64,000 nucleotides of DNA from CAZUNO01 sp964621445 [NCBI: Candidatus Hadarchaeota archaeon] (GTDB taxonomy: Archaea; CAYQAE01; CAYVLA01), in assembly GCA_964621445.1 (NCBI GenBank), contig CAZUNO010000008.1, positions 1 through 64,000 on the forward strand. The letters run 5' to 3'. The notes beneath the pieces were generated by a model, which was given only the letters and a program-made list of their open reading frames with translations, was not told the origin of the DNA and ran no database searches. This document shows, one piece after another, positions 43,295-51,995 of the stretch. A program made the position numbers and the translations under genes. How positions within the stretch are numbered: the stretch's first letter is position 1; every line of letters begins with the position of its first letter.

Positions 43295-44113
43295 CTAGGA
43301 TCCAATCACTATTCTGAGGAAGTTCCTCGTTGCGGGGGCGAGCCCTATGACCATTATCACCATCTTAATGAACAGCCTCATCTCCCTTTCCTCCACGTGC
43401 TCATCCAGCAGGTAGAGGACCAAGGGGAGGGCTAGCAGCTTCATGAGATACATTGCCGCTGCAGTCCCGGAAATATCGATCAGCGTCCTCGGCAAGACGT
43501 GTTGTTCAGCGTAATCGTAAAAGTCGATCCCGATGAAGGTCACCGTGGCGTCAACCAGGTGACAACCCAGGGCAGCCACGTTTTCCCTGTTCCAGAGAAC
43601 CGGGAGCCGCTCTCCCCATTGAAGGTGAAGAAAGGCCAGAAATCCGCATATCCCAGCGGATAGGGCACCCATAGCCATTCCCGCAACCGGTCTTTCCACC
43701 ATTCCAAGAAGGGGAAGTAGCTGGGAGGTGGCAAGCACGATGCCCACGGTTATCACCGTCTGCTTTACCTCAACTCCCGATAATCTCCTAACCGCGAGGG
43801 CCAGGAGAAGGGATCCAGCGAATATGGCCATGGTGGTGATGTATATACCCGGTGAGATCAGTAGGTAGGTGTAGGGATATTTCCCCGCGTCCACTAGCAC
43901 CCTGATACTGGTGGCCAGTACTAGGAAGGGCAGGAACATTAGGAAGAGGTCAAATTTGAACCGGTATCCAGTCTTCTTTATGGATTTGTAGGTTACTACC
44001 GCCGCAATCCCCAGTATCGCTCCGTATACCAGGGTATTTACCCAGTTATACCCGCTTCTTTCCCATATTGGGGAAATGAAATATCTGCGTATGATGTCAA
44101 GAAGGGAGTACAT
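43295..44113 (-). CDS. DUF63 family membrane protein
   Basis: Archaeal DUF63 integral membrane protein with about seven hydrophobic helices. The family-like N-terminal segment IRRYFISPIWERSGYNWVNTLVYG, SIRVLVDAGKYPYTYLLISPGIYI and the loop GCHLVDATVTFIGIDFYDYAEQHVLPR are conserved. Function unknown. 272 residues. Its ATG lies inside the TATA region of the divergent G1P dehydrogenase gene; its own TATA may be ATTTAAT at about 43143-44151 on the opposite strand (44143-44151). Confidence 0.88.
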   Translation of the reverse strand: MYSLLDIIRRYFISPIWERSGYNWVNTLVYGAILGIAAVVTYKSIKKTGYRFKFDLFLMFLPFLVLATSIRVLVDAGKYPYTYLLISPGIYITTMAIFAGSLLLALAVRRLSGVEVKQTVITVGIVLATSQLLPLLGMVERPVAGMAMGALSAGICGFLAFLHLQWGERLPVLWNRENVAALGCHLVDATVTFIGIDFYDYAEQHVLPRTLIDISGTAAAMYLMKLLALPLVLYLLDEHVEEREMRLFIKMVIMVIGLAPATRNFLRIVIGS

Positions 44114-44121
44114 ATATTTAA
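44112..44121 (+). promoter_or_regulatory. TATA box for egsA
   Basis: The sequence ATATATTTAA lies about 50 bases before the TTG start at 44166, with a GGTGA ribosome site at 44154-44159. It touches the start codon of the divergent DUF63 gene. Confidence 0.5.
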
Positions 44122-44165
44122 GATCAGCTCTAGATGGGGCGATTAAATGCTTCGGTGATTATGAC

Positions 44166-45215
44166 TTGAAAAGACCGAAGCGGATGGAACTTCCCCGGTA
44201 CGTTGATATCGGATCGGGAATCCTCCGAGGTATTCCGGAAACACTCAATTCCATGAGGATTGAAGGTGACCTGCTGATAGTCACAGGTCCTACAAAAACC
44301 AGGAAATACGGGGAGAGGGTCTTCGATTCGGCATCCTCTGAGAGAGACGCTGAACTTCTATCCGTGTCCGGAGGCAAGAAAGAGGCGGCGGAAAATCTTG
44401 AAAAGAGTATGGACTCTGATAACGCCGCCGTAGTTGTCGGTGTGGGCGGCGGTAAGACCATAGATATAGCGAAATATGCTGCCTATCGTGCTAACTCGGA
44501 GTTCGTTAGCATGCCCACGGTTCTATCCCACGACGGCATAGCCTCCTCCCGGGTTTCCATGCCCAGCTCTGGCAAGGTGGCCTCTATGGATGCGGTGGCT
44601 CCCATGGCCATAATAATGGACACCGAAATCATTGCCAGTGCTCCCTACCGCTTCCTGGCCGCGGGATGTGGAGATATCATCGGGAAGAACACCTCCGTCT
44701 TGGATTGGCAGTTGGCCTACAGGCTTGGAAAGGAGGATATAAGCGAGTACGCTTGCGCCCTGACCATGATGAGCGCCAAGATAATAAGGGAGTCGGTTGA
44801 GGTGATCAGGACCGCAAGCGAAGATGGAGTGAGGATGGTGGCCAAGGCCCTTATGGGAAGCGGGGTGTCCATGAGCATAGCCGGTTCAAGCAGACCGGCT
44901 TCCGGTTCCGAGCACCTTTTCAGCCATGCGCTGGATTGCATTGCCCCGGAAGCGGCACTTCACGGTGAACAGGTTGGGTTGGGCACCATAATGATGATGT
45001 ACCTCCACGGAGGGGACTGGGAATCGATAAGGGATTGTCTCATCAGGGTAGGCGCTCCAGTGACAGCAGAGGAAATTGGGATCTCTGAAGAGAAGATAAT
45101 CAAGGCGTTAACGGATTCACATAAGATAAGGCCCTCAAGATATACCATTCTGGGCAAATCGGGCCTGAGCAAGACGGCCGCACGAAGACTAGCAAGGAGG
45201 ACGGAAGTGATTTGA
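44166..45215 (+). CDS. egsA: Glycerol-1-phosphate dehydrogenase
   Basis: Makes sn-glycerol-1-phosphate from dihydroxyacetone phosphate, the step that sets the archaeal lipid stereochemistry. NAD(P) binding: VVVGVGGGKTIDIAKYAA, and FVSMPTVLSHDGIASSRVS. Zinc ligands are Asp in AAGCGDIIGK, His in GSEHLFSHALD and His in ALHGEQVGLG. The upstream-extended open frame is rejected, since it crosses the TATA box and part of the divergent DUF63 gene; TTG 44166 has GGTGA 7 bases before it. About 349 residues, normal for the family. Confidence 0.95.
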   Translation: MKRPKRMELPRYVDIGSGILRGIPETLNSMRIEGDLLIVTGPTKTRKYGERVFDSASSERDAELLSVSGGKKEAAENLEKSMDSDNAAVVVGVGGGKTIDIAKYAAYRANSEFVSMPTVLSHDGIASSRVSMPSSGKVASMDAVAPMAIIMDTEIIASAPYRFLAAGCGDIIGKNTSVLDWQLAYRLGKEDISEYACALTMMSAKIIRESVEVIRTASEDGVRMVAKALMGSGVSMSIAGSSRPASGSEHLFSHALDCIAPEAALHGEQVGLGTIMMMYLHGGDWESIRDCLIRVGAPVTAEEIGISEEKIIKALTDSHKIRPSRYTILGKSGLSKTAARRLARRTEVI

Positions 45216-45667
45216 TAACCCTAATAGGCAAGAAACTGGCAAAACCAGGACAGGAGTTCATTCACTACGGAGTGGGTGACTGTAAGGAATGCATGGGATG
45301 CAAATTGAGGAAGGTCTGTGACAATCTAAAGGTTGGGAGAAGGTACACCGTCAAGAGTTCAATGAACAAGCCCCATGAGAAATGCAAGATACATGAGGAG
45401 GGAGTAATGCTGGTTGAGGTTGAGCCGGCGGAGATAGAGGTGTTAATCCCCTCCTCCCAGGCCAAGGAGAAGGAGGTTATCGCCTTCCTGAGTCCTGACT
45501 GTTCCAAATATTTCTGTGAGGATAGGGACCTATGCCACCCGGAAGGGATTGAGGACGGGGACAGGTGCCGTATTCTGAAGGTTAAGGAGAAGGAGCACAA
45601 GTGTGGGGAGGGAAACGAGCTGGCCCTGGTCCGACTGAAATTAGAGGGGGAAGAAGGTAAGGATTAA
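45212..45667 (+). CDS. UPF0179 family protein
   Basis: Conserved archaeal protein of unknown function. Cysteine-rich segments are GDCKECMGCKLRKVCDNL near the N-terminus and FCEDRDLCHPEGIEDGDRC later, suggesting metal or Fe-S binding. The TTG start at 45212 overlaps the egsA stop by 4 bases, so it is translated with egsA. 151 residues; convergent with the FKBP gene two bases away. Confidence 0.88.
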   Translation: MITLIGKKLAKPGQEFIHYGVGDCKECMGCKLRKVCDNLKVGRRYTVKSSMNKPHEKCKIHEEGVMLVEVEPAEIEVLIPSSQAKEKEVIAFLSPDCSKYFCEDRDLCHPEGIEDGDRCRILKVKEKEHKCGEGNELALVRLKLEGEEGKD

Positions 45668-45669
45668 TC

Positions 45670-46404
45670 CTATTCGGCCTGCCCGACTTCCTCCGCCTCT
45701 GAGGAGTCCTGCTCCTGCTGTTCCTCGGATGGCTCGACCGCGAAACTGATCTTCTCTATCTCCGGGACGTGTTCCTCTATATCATTTCGAATTAGGGAGC
45801 GAATGGCCTCCGTGGCCTGCTCGGACAGCTCTCCCGTATTCAGTTCTATTTCCGCTTCCTTCTCGGAGATATTGATAATATGGGAATCAGGGTCCATCCT
45901 CCTAAGGCGCCTGTCTATCAACCATCTTATCCTGGTCTCCGGATCGGTTGCCTCCCCCAGGACCTCCACTAGGTAATGCATTTCGCGACCCGCAAGGGGG
46001 TGATTGTAGTCCAGCCTTATTCTCCCGCCGCTGATGGACCTGATTATTGCTATGCCCCGGTTTGTCCGTACCGGGAGGCCTCGCACCGGGTTTATCCCTT
46101 TTTGCCTGAGAACGTTCTGGGTAACATGATCCATTAGCTTTGGATTCCTGTTTCCATAGGCGTTCTCCGGGGGCACGCCAAACTCCTTCTCCTCCCCCAC
46201 ATCCATGTTTTTCAGGGCCTCATCAACCCCGGGGGTAGGCTTCCCGGACCCTACCACGGTGACAAATGGCCTGTATTTGGATGGGTTATCCTCATCAAAA
46301 ATCCCTGCATCCCGGGCAACCTGTTCGATCGTTGTCTTGGTGATCTTTCCGGTTGTTGCTATCTTCTCAACGTAATTTATTCTGGTGATGCTCCCCTCGT
46401 TCAA
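45670..46404 (-). CDS. FKBP-type peptidyl-prolyl isomerase
   Basis: Long archaeal FKBP, a folding helper. The FKBP core (PFVTVVGSGKPTPGVDEALKNMDVGEEKEFGVPPENAYG) contains the flap domain typical of SlyD-like forms, then RLDYNHPLAGREMHYLVEVL. A C-terminal extension of about 110 residues follows (RIRWLIDRRLRRM...), as in archaeal long FKBPs, ending in an acidic glutamate-rich tail. TTG start. 244 residues. Stands alone on minus strand. Confidence 0.93.
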   Translation of the reverse strand: MNEGSITRINYVEKIATTGKITKTTIEQVARDAGIFDEDNPSKYRPFVTVVGSGKPTPGVDEALKNMDVGEEKEFGVPPENAYGNRNPKLMDHVTQNVLRQKGINPVRGLPVRTNRGIAIIRSISGGRIRLDYNHPLAGREMHYLVEVLGEATDPETRIRWLIDRRLRRMDPDSHIINISEKEAEIELNTGELSEQATEAIRSLIRNDIEEHVPEIEKISFAVEPSEEQQEQDSSEAEEVGQAE

Positions 46405-46490
46405 TTGAACACCCTGACCCCCATCGGCCGATCTGAATTAAACTGTTTAGCCCAGGGTCACCAGCCTCCATGCGGCCATTTACCAGGGGC

Positions 46491-46499
46491 AAATATTTA
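46491..46499 (+). promoter_or_regulatory. TATA box for the 103-residue protein gene
   Basis: The sequence AAATATTTA lies about 40 bases before the ATG at 46536; GGAGGAAAGG precedes the ATG. Confidence 0.5.
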
Positions 46500-46535
46500 T
46501 TAGAATATTAAAACCGGTAGGTTGGAGGAAAGGTA

Positions 46536-46847
46536 ATGAAGAGGTATGTCGGCGAGCTTACGTCCATAGAAGAAGTCCCAGATGCAAAGGTGAGCAAGGA
46601 TGAAGATGGACTTGAATGGAAGGACTTCATCCGGCGAATTAAGCTTGTGGGCTACCGAAAAGAGGATAACGAGATTGTCAGGGAGCTTCCCGAGGAACTG
46701 GATGAAAAGGTAATCGATCAGCCAAGGAAGCTCTGCATAAGCGAGGGTTACGACTGGCACTTCAAGACCAAGATCATTGACAGGCCGGTACTCATCACCT
46801 TCAGCGAGGAAGAAAGCGAGGCAATAGAAAAGGGCAACTATCCCTGA
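46536..46847 (+). CDS. Conserved-looking small protein, unknown
   Basis: Not recognised. The 103-residue protein is strongly charged (KRYVGELTSIEEVPDAKVSKDEDG), with no signal, no membrane helix and one cysteine. A strong ribosome site (GGAGGAAAGG) and TATA box argue that it is a real gene. Its end overlaps the convergent TPR-like gene by 10 bases. The region after residue 45 (EIVRELPEELDEKVIDQPRK) could be a small alpha/beta fold. Confidence 0.7.
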   Translation: MKRYVGELTSIEEVPDAKVSKDEDGLEWKDFIRRIKLVGYRKEDNEIVRELPEELDEKVIDQPRKLCISEGYDWHFKTKIIDRPVLITFSEEESEAIEKGNYP

Positions 46848-49045
46848 TCATCGACCTCTTCTTCTAGTTCTTCCCTAGTGGATTCTCGTTCACCCTGTAC
46901 TTCATCTTCTCTTTCAGGCTCCGGTTCCTCCCGGGCTCGATCCATCCCCGGCTCCCATATCAGGAGAACGTAGGAGGTGACCAGAACGAATGCCCCTATA
47001 ACCAGGATCGAGATCATCCGGTAGGGATCTTCCGAGGAGTCAAATTCGGTGCGATCCTCGAGAACCGATAACAGTACGGAAACCTGCTCAGGATTCATGT
47101 ACTCGGATAGGTTGGCCGAGATGTATTCCAATGCCTGCTGCCTGAGGGTCTGGTTGTCCTCGATCATGGACTCGGAAACCACGTAAACCGCCGCGGTAAG
47201 GGGCGTATCTCCCCCGATACATCCGGCTGAGAGTGAGCGGTACAACATGGCCTTCTGGAAGTCCTCCCCCGCGCAGGCGTGATAGGCAGCATTCCCGAAG
47301 GCCTGGAACGCCTGGTTACCCTGGGTCCCGTTGATCTGCCCCATGTACACCAATCGCCAGGCAATGGAGTTGTAGATATTGGATATTTCAAGGTGCTGGG
47401 TTACATTTCGACGCATGGATGAACGTATGCTCTGCAGGATCTCATTTGCCTCGATATAGCGAGTATCAATGCTCTCACCGTAGGAGGAGGCCTGCATGAG
47501 AGTTTCGAGCAATTCTCCGTATACACGTCGACACCGGGGAGCGAATCCATCCTTGGGCAGAACCTCCTGCAACGCCCGACAGAAATCGTCAAAGAAAATT
47601 TCCCCGGCCGCCATTTCCGAAATTTCCAAGTCATTTCCTTCCCCCTCTGATCTAGAGGTTTGAAGATCGATAATCCCATTGAGTAGACCGTGTAGAGCCT
47701 TGTTTGGGGGATCCACGATGAGGATTTCCTCTGGGAATTGATCTAGAATGCCTTTCGCTTCTAGGGGTCGATTATTCATCACAAGGGCCGAGGCAAGTAG
47801 TAGGTTCTGGGATACCAGGGCCCTGTAATACAATCCCCTCTTGGATTTCCCCAGCACCTCCGGGGCGGCATCCAACATGATATCGTACCCTCCAAAACTT
47901 GGGGCACCGTGATAGCTCAGGTTCCCAAGATCTATTCCCATAAGGCTTCGTGCGGAATCGCGAGCCCAGTTGATCTGCCTGCCATGACCGAGTATCTCGA
48001 ACAGGTCAAGATAGTTGTAGCGTCTAAAAATCGGAACATTACGAAGCGAATTCATTGAGTTTGCGTATATCTCCTGCGCCCTCGTGTGGAAACCGGCCTT
48101 GTCATATGCCTTGGCTGCCTTCAGGTAGCTGAGATACTTGGTGAATTGCTGTTGGGAAGCTAGTTGCAGTGAGATGTTGGCAGATCGCTGGTAGCTTCTC
48201 TTAGAGGAGTTGAGGTCGCCCAATCTCCGATAAATCTCACCGGCCGAACTGAACATCTCCCTCGATTTTTCCTGAGATTGGCTCCCGGCATCCTGTAGGG
48301 CCTCAGCTGCCTGGAAGTAATAATCGGCAGCTTGTTTTAGCTTCGGGTTTTGGTTGGACCCGTTGAAGGCTGCTGTTATCCCTGCCAGCTCCAAACAACG
48401 GGCTTTGGTGGAAAGCTCGCCCAATATGGAGCCCAATTCCTCGGCTTGCCTGGAAAAGGACTCCGAGGCTAGTCCAAAGATATTGGAGGCCGTTGGTTCC
48501 TCAAGGGTGTACAGGATCATGGACGCATTGAGATACTTCTCTCCTGCCTCCTTCCATTCCCCCTCCAGCCGTAGACCATCGGCTTCCTGAACCAAACTTT
48601 TTGCCTGGTCAAGACACCGCTGTCGATATATTTGGGTCATCTGCAGGGATGCTTCCGAGAGGTTGCTGAAGTGAAGCAGATAGGTTGCTCTTCTAAGGTA
48701 TTTACCTGCCTGGGTGAATCCGCTTTCCCTTGCACCTTCCAGGTACCAATAGGCCGATGTATTGGTGTATTTAATGAAGAGAGCTTCATCATCCAGCCTG
48801 CCCTCCTGATAGCATCGAGCGAGGTCGGAGTAGATCTCCGCCCTCCTGATCACCTCCCCTGCTTCCCGAGCAAGCTCCGCGGCCAGGAGATATTTCTCGG
48901 CCGCTTTCCCGAAAGTACGGTTTGAGAACAGTCCTTGTGCCTCGGAAAGCACGCTTTGCCAGTCCTGGCCCGAAATACATGGAATGAGGATTATGATGGC
49001 CAGGAGGCAAAGAGAGGATTTGAGAGTGGGTTTTTGGTAATTCAT
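46838..49045 (-). CDS. Secreted TPR-like repeat protein with C-terminal anchor
   Basis: Not recognised as a named family. 735 residues: a signal peptide (about 1-26), a long helical region with TPR-like repeats (for example AAEKYLLAAELAREAGEVIRRAEIYSDLARCYQEG; AGEIYRRLGDLNSSKRSYQRS), a hydrophobic segment at about 677-697 and an acidic, glutamate-rich cytoplasmic tail of about 35 residues. Many N-x-S/T sequons agree with an extracytoplasmic, glycosylated repeat region. It starts 18 bases after the 336-residue gene on the same strand, with GGAG before the ATG. Possibly a surface scaffold (inference). Confidence 0.65.
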   Translation of the reverse strand: MNYQKPTLKSSLCLLAIIILIPCISGQDWQSVLSEAQGLFSNRTFGKAAEKYLLAAELAREAGEVIRRAEIYSDLARCYQEGRLDDEALFIKYTNTSAYWYLEGARESGFTQAGKYLRRATYLLHFSNLSEASLQMTQIYRQRCLDQAKSLVQEADGLRLEGEWKEAGEKYLNASMILYTLEEPTASNIFGLASESFSRQAEELGSILGELSTKARCLELAGITAAFNGSNQNPKLKQAADYYFQAAEALQDAGSQSQEKSREMFSSAGEIYRRLGDLNSSKRSYQRSANISLQLASQQQFTKYLSYLKAAKAYDKAGFHTRAQEIYANSMNSLRNVPIFRRYNYLDLFEILGHGRQINWARDSARSLMGIDLGNLSYHGAPSFGGYDIMLDAAPEVLGKSKRGLYYRALVSQNLLLASALVMNNRPLEAKGILDQFPEEILIVDPPNKALHGLLNGIIDLQTSRSEGEGNDLEISEMAAGEIFFDDFCRALQEVLPKDGFAPRCRRVYGELLETLMQASSYGESIDTRYIEANEILQSIRSSMRRNVTQHLEISNIYNSIAWRLVYMGQINGTQGNQAFQAFGNAAYHACAGEDFQKAMLYRSLSAGCIGGDTPLTAAVYVVSESMIEDNQTLRQQALEYISANLSEYMNPEQVSVLLSVLEDRTEFDSSEDPYRMISILVIGAFVLVTSYVLLIWEPGMDRAREEPEPEREDEVQGERESTREELEEEVDDQG

Positions 49046-49063
49046 GGCCCTATCTCCTGAGGT

Positions 49064-50074
49064 TTACTGTGAGGAACTTCCAAGCCAGAAGAAGACTTCC
49101 TCGCCGGTGTCCAGTTGGGTGGCGATTTTGGTCCTATTTCCCTGGTCAAGAATCCGTTTTTCCTCGTCCGTAAGCTGAAATGAGACCAGGCAGGTTTTTT
49201 GCTGTTCCGGGTGGACGAAGATTTTTGTCTTGACCTTGGTTACATTCCCCTGTTCGTTCTGGAGGACCACCCTGGCGTCATATGTCTTGTTCCTGCCCAG
49301 GTTGTTCTCGATTACGAAGGAGTATCTAACAAGGTTTTTATATGGGTCATGCTTTCCCTCGATCCAGAAATATGCCTCTTTTCTCAGAGTTGATAGAAGG
49401 AAGATGGATATATTTTGGGCTCGCTCGATCTTCAAACCGTTTTCAGATACGAACCATGGCTTGAAATCTCCATTTGCATGGCTTTTAAATAGATATAGGG
49501 TGCGGTTGAATATCTCTTCCTTCAGGATTTTTCCATCAGCCCCTTCTAGGTTGATAACGCTTTGAGGTATGTCCTGTAAATCCGGCTCTTCGAGATCGAT
49601 TTTCTCTATCCTGGGGCTCAGGGTCCTGGGATACTCCCAGAAAAGAATTTGCCCCTCATTTTCATCTATGGCGTCAACGTATAACGCCACGGAATCCATG
49701 TAAAGGGTCTCTCCCTTCTTCGCCCAGAAGGGAATCCCCTTATCCGGCACATATAGGACCGTGGAAATCTCGGGAACTACATAGAAGGGCCGGCCCAGGA
49801 CCGTGCCGTTGAGGATTTTCGAATCCCCCACATCAAGAGTGTTCAGCAACTCTTCCAGATGCGGATTCTCCTCGGTAGCGTTGGTTAGGTTCAGCTTCCA
49901 GGGCTTAAGCCAGAGCTGGGTAAATTGCTCTTTCTCCCTTGGAGTGACCACTATCAGGGCGGCAACTATTATGATCCCTATCACGCAGGCAACTATTACT
50001 GCGTTGGTGACCAGCTGCTCCCGCGAATCATCTTCCTCATCCGAATTCAAGAGACCGGTCAAATCTCGAAGCAT
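49064..50074 (-). CDS. Membrane-anchored extracytoplasmic protein, unknown
   Basis: Not recognised. A short acidic cytoplasmic start (about residues 1-20) is followed by one hydrophobic helix (about 22-46) and a large outside domain rich in beta strands, with sequons NLT, NAT, NGT, NRT, NIS, NKT, NVT. The last part (ARVVLQNEQGNVTKVKTKIFVHPEQQKT) resembles an Ig-like or CARDB-like strand pattern (inference). 336 residues. Upstream of the TPR-like gene with an 18-base gap, so the two are probably one operon and partners. Confidence 0.65.
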   Translation of the reverse strand: MLRDLTGLLNSDEEDDSREQLVTNAVIVACVIGIIIVAALIVVTPREKEQFTQLWLKPWKLNLTNATEENPHLEELLNTLDVGDSKILNGTVLGRPFYVVPEISTVLYVPDKGIPFWAKKGETLYMDSVALYVDAIDENEGQILFWEYPRTLSPRIEKIDLEEPDLQDIPQSVINLEGADGKILKEEIFNRTLYLFKSHANGDFKPWFVSENGLKIERAQNISIFLLSTLRKEAYFWIEGKHDPYKNLVRYSFVIENNLGRNKTYDARVVLQNEQGNVTKVKTKIFVHPEQQKTCLVSFQLTDEEKRILDQGNRTKIATQLDTGEEVFFWLGSSSQ

Positions 50075-50108
50075 TGTCTTATATCTGTTCTTTGCATTTA
50101 ACCGGTAA

Positions 50109-50564
50109 TCAGGGTATTCGCACCTCGCTCCATTGGACTTTTCCCTGTTTTACCAGATCCCGGATTTGCCTCTGCCTTTTATTAAGGCGGCTCTCCCCCG
50201 ATTTCACCTCCACCAGGATCACTCTCTTTACCGGGCTCCCCTCTCTTCGCCCTTTGGACAGACCGTCGAAGACCAGGTAATCAATTGGGCTACCGATCCA
50301 AACGGCATCATGGGGGTCGAAAGGGAAGCTGTCCATCAGGGGGGAGAACCTCTCCAGAACTCTGGCCGATAGGGTTCGTCCGCTCCTCTCGGCCGCATCC
50401 TTTCTCAGAAACTCCTCCCTTTCGCGGACCTTGCTCTCCACCTCCCTGTCGAACCTCTCCCTCCATAGACGGTTGAGGTTCTCGACCCTCGCGGATGAGA
50501 TCCTGTTGGCCAGGACGAATCCAATTAAAAGTCCGATTACGATTAATAGCGGATAGACAAACAT
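50109..50564 (-). CDS. Membrane-tethered PD-(D/E)XK-like nuclease, Hjc-related
   Basis: An N-terminal helix (about residues 2-20, FVYPLLIVIGLLIGFVLA) is followed by a charged linker and a domain like the endonucleases related to archaeal Holliday junction resolvases. The core reads WIGSPIDYLVFDGLSKG, then VKRVILVEVKSGESRLNKRQRQIRDLV, with an Asp, Glu-x-Lys active site. ATG 50564 is used; a longer frame runs into serS. About 152 residues. A membrane-bound nuclease of unknown task; it begins 22 bases after serS on the same strand. Confidence 0.72.
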   Translation of the reverse strand: MFVYPLLIVIGLLIGFVLANRISSARVENLNRLWRERFDREVESKVREREEFLRKDAAERSGRTLSARVLERFSPLMDSFPFDPHDAVWIGSPIDYLVFDGLSKGRREGSPVKRVILVEVKSGESRLNKRQRQIRDLVKQGKVQWSEVRIP

Positions 50565-50586
50565 CTGAAAATCGACGATCAAGGTG

Positions 50587-51873
50587 CTACTTCCTCTCGA
50601 TGGTTTCCATTTCCGGAAGGTACTCATGAAGGGCATCCGGAATTACAATTCTACCGTCCGATATCTGATAGTTCTCCATAATCGCGATTAGCGTTCTGGT
50701 GCTGGCCAGAGCGGTGCTATTTAGGGTGTGGACGAACCGTGTGGGTTCTCCTGGGGCCTCGCGGCATCTTATGCCAAGGCGCCTGGCCTGGTAGTCTGTA
50801 CAGTTGCTGCAGGATACGGATTCCCTGTATTTTTCCTGGCCGGGAAGCCAGATCTCGATATCGTATTTTTTTGCCGCCACTAGCCCTAGTTCCCCTGAAC
50901 AGACATTCACCACCCGGTATGGCAGCTTGAGCTTCTTTACCATACATTCGGCGAGGGAAATCATCTCCTCATGTAGCTCCCATGAATCCTCGGGTTTCGA
51001 GAAAAGGAACATCTCCACCTTTTCAAACTGATGTACGCGAAAGATACCCTTGGTATCCCTCCCGTGACTCCCGACCTCGGTCCGGAAACATGGCGATATA
51101 CCGGTGTATTTCTTGGGGAGATCCTTCTCCTCGAGTATTTCCTGGAAATGGAGGGCCGAAAGCGCTTGTTCGGATGTCCCCACTGCAAATAGGTTCTCGT
51201 CCTCTATCTTGTAGATATCCTCGCGTCCCTCGGGAAGGTATCCGGCACCCTGCATTATCTCCTCCCTTATCATTGCCGGCGGGTATATGGGGACGAACCC
51301 CGCATCCACCATGTGGTCGATGGCGAAGCGCATGAGGGCCATCTGAACAAGGACAGCTTCATTCTTGAGGTAATACCACCTGGCACCCGAGGCCGAGGCC
51401 GCCTTCTCCAGGTCGAATAGATCTAGATCGGATCCCAGGTCTATGTGGTCCTTGACCGGGAAGGCGAAATCGGGTATTTGGCCACATTTCCTGAACACTT
51501 CATTCTCCTCTTCCGAGTTTCCCCTGGGGACCGTTTCATGGGCGATATTCGGGAGCAGGAGCATTTGCTTATCTATCGTCTCTCTGTATGACTTTACCTT
51601 CTCCTCGAGCTGGCCTATGCTCTGGCTTAGGTCACGGCTTTTCTGGATCTCCTCTTTGGCGTCCTTTCCTCCGGTTTTCAGTTCCCTTATACTGTTATCG
51701 AGAAGGTTCTTCTCGTGCCTCAGCCGGTTAAGACGATCAAGATCCTTTCTCCATTTCTCATCAGTTTTTTTAACGGATTCCAAGATGCGAATTTTTTCTT
51801 CTTCTTGAAATCTTTTTTTAATATTATTTCTTATTACATCGGTTTTATCCCTTATGAGTTTTATATCTATCAT
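50587..51873 (-). CDS. serS: Seryl-tRNA synthetase
   Basis: Class II synthetase of the common (bacterial-type) SerRS form, not the rare methanogen type. A long N-terminal coiled coil (about residues 28-105) grips the tRNA extra arm. Class II motifs: PIYPPAMIREEIMQGAGYL, motif 2 FRTEVGSHGRDTKGIFRVHQFEKVE and motif 3 region LNSTALASTRTLIAIMENYQ. 428 residues; the ATG at 51873 has a GGGAGAAA site upstream. The Hjc-like gene starts 22 bases after the stop. Confidence 0.96.
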   Translation of the reverse strand: MIDIKLIRDKTDVIRNNIKKRFQEEEKIRILESVKKTDEKWRKDLDRLNRLRHEKNLLDNSIRELKTGGKDAKEEIQKSRDLSQSIGQLEEKVKSYRETIDKQMLLLPNIAHETVPRGNSEEENEVFRKCGQIPDFAFPVKDHIDLGSDLDLFDLEKAASASGARWYYLKNEAVLVQMALMRFAIDHMVDAGFVPIYPPAMIREEIMQGAGYLPEGREDIYKIEDENLFAVGTSEQALSALHFQEILEEKDLPKKYTGISPCFRTEVGSHGRDTKGIFRVHQFEKVEMFLFSKPEDSWELHEEMISLAECMVKKLKLPYRVVNVCSGELGLVAAKKYDIEIWLPGQEKYRESVSCSNCTDYQARRLGIRCREAPGEPTRFVHTLNSTALASTRTLIAIMENYQISDGRIVIPDALHEYLPEMETIERK

Positions 51874-51953
51874 GAAGTTATTTCTCCCTTACCAGCTATT
51901 ATGTGTTACCGCGGCCCTGACACCAGTAAAGATTGGACCCGCCGAAAATAGGG

Positions 51954-51962
51954 TTTTTAAGG
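51954..51962 (+). promoter_or_regulatory. TATA-like element for the cyclophilin-like gene
   Basis: The sequence TTTTTAAGG lies about 38 bases before the TTG start at 51996, with GGAGG at about 51984-51988. Confidence 0.45.
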
Positions 51963-51995
51963 TGTCGGTTTCTTCTATCTGAGCGGAGGATATTC

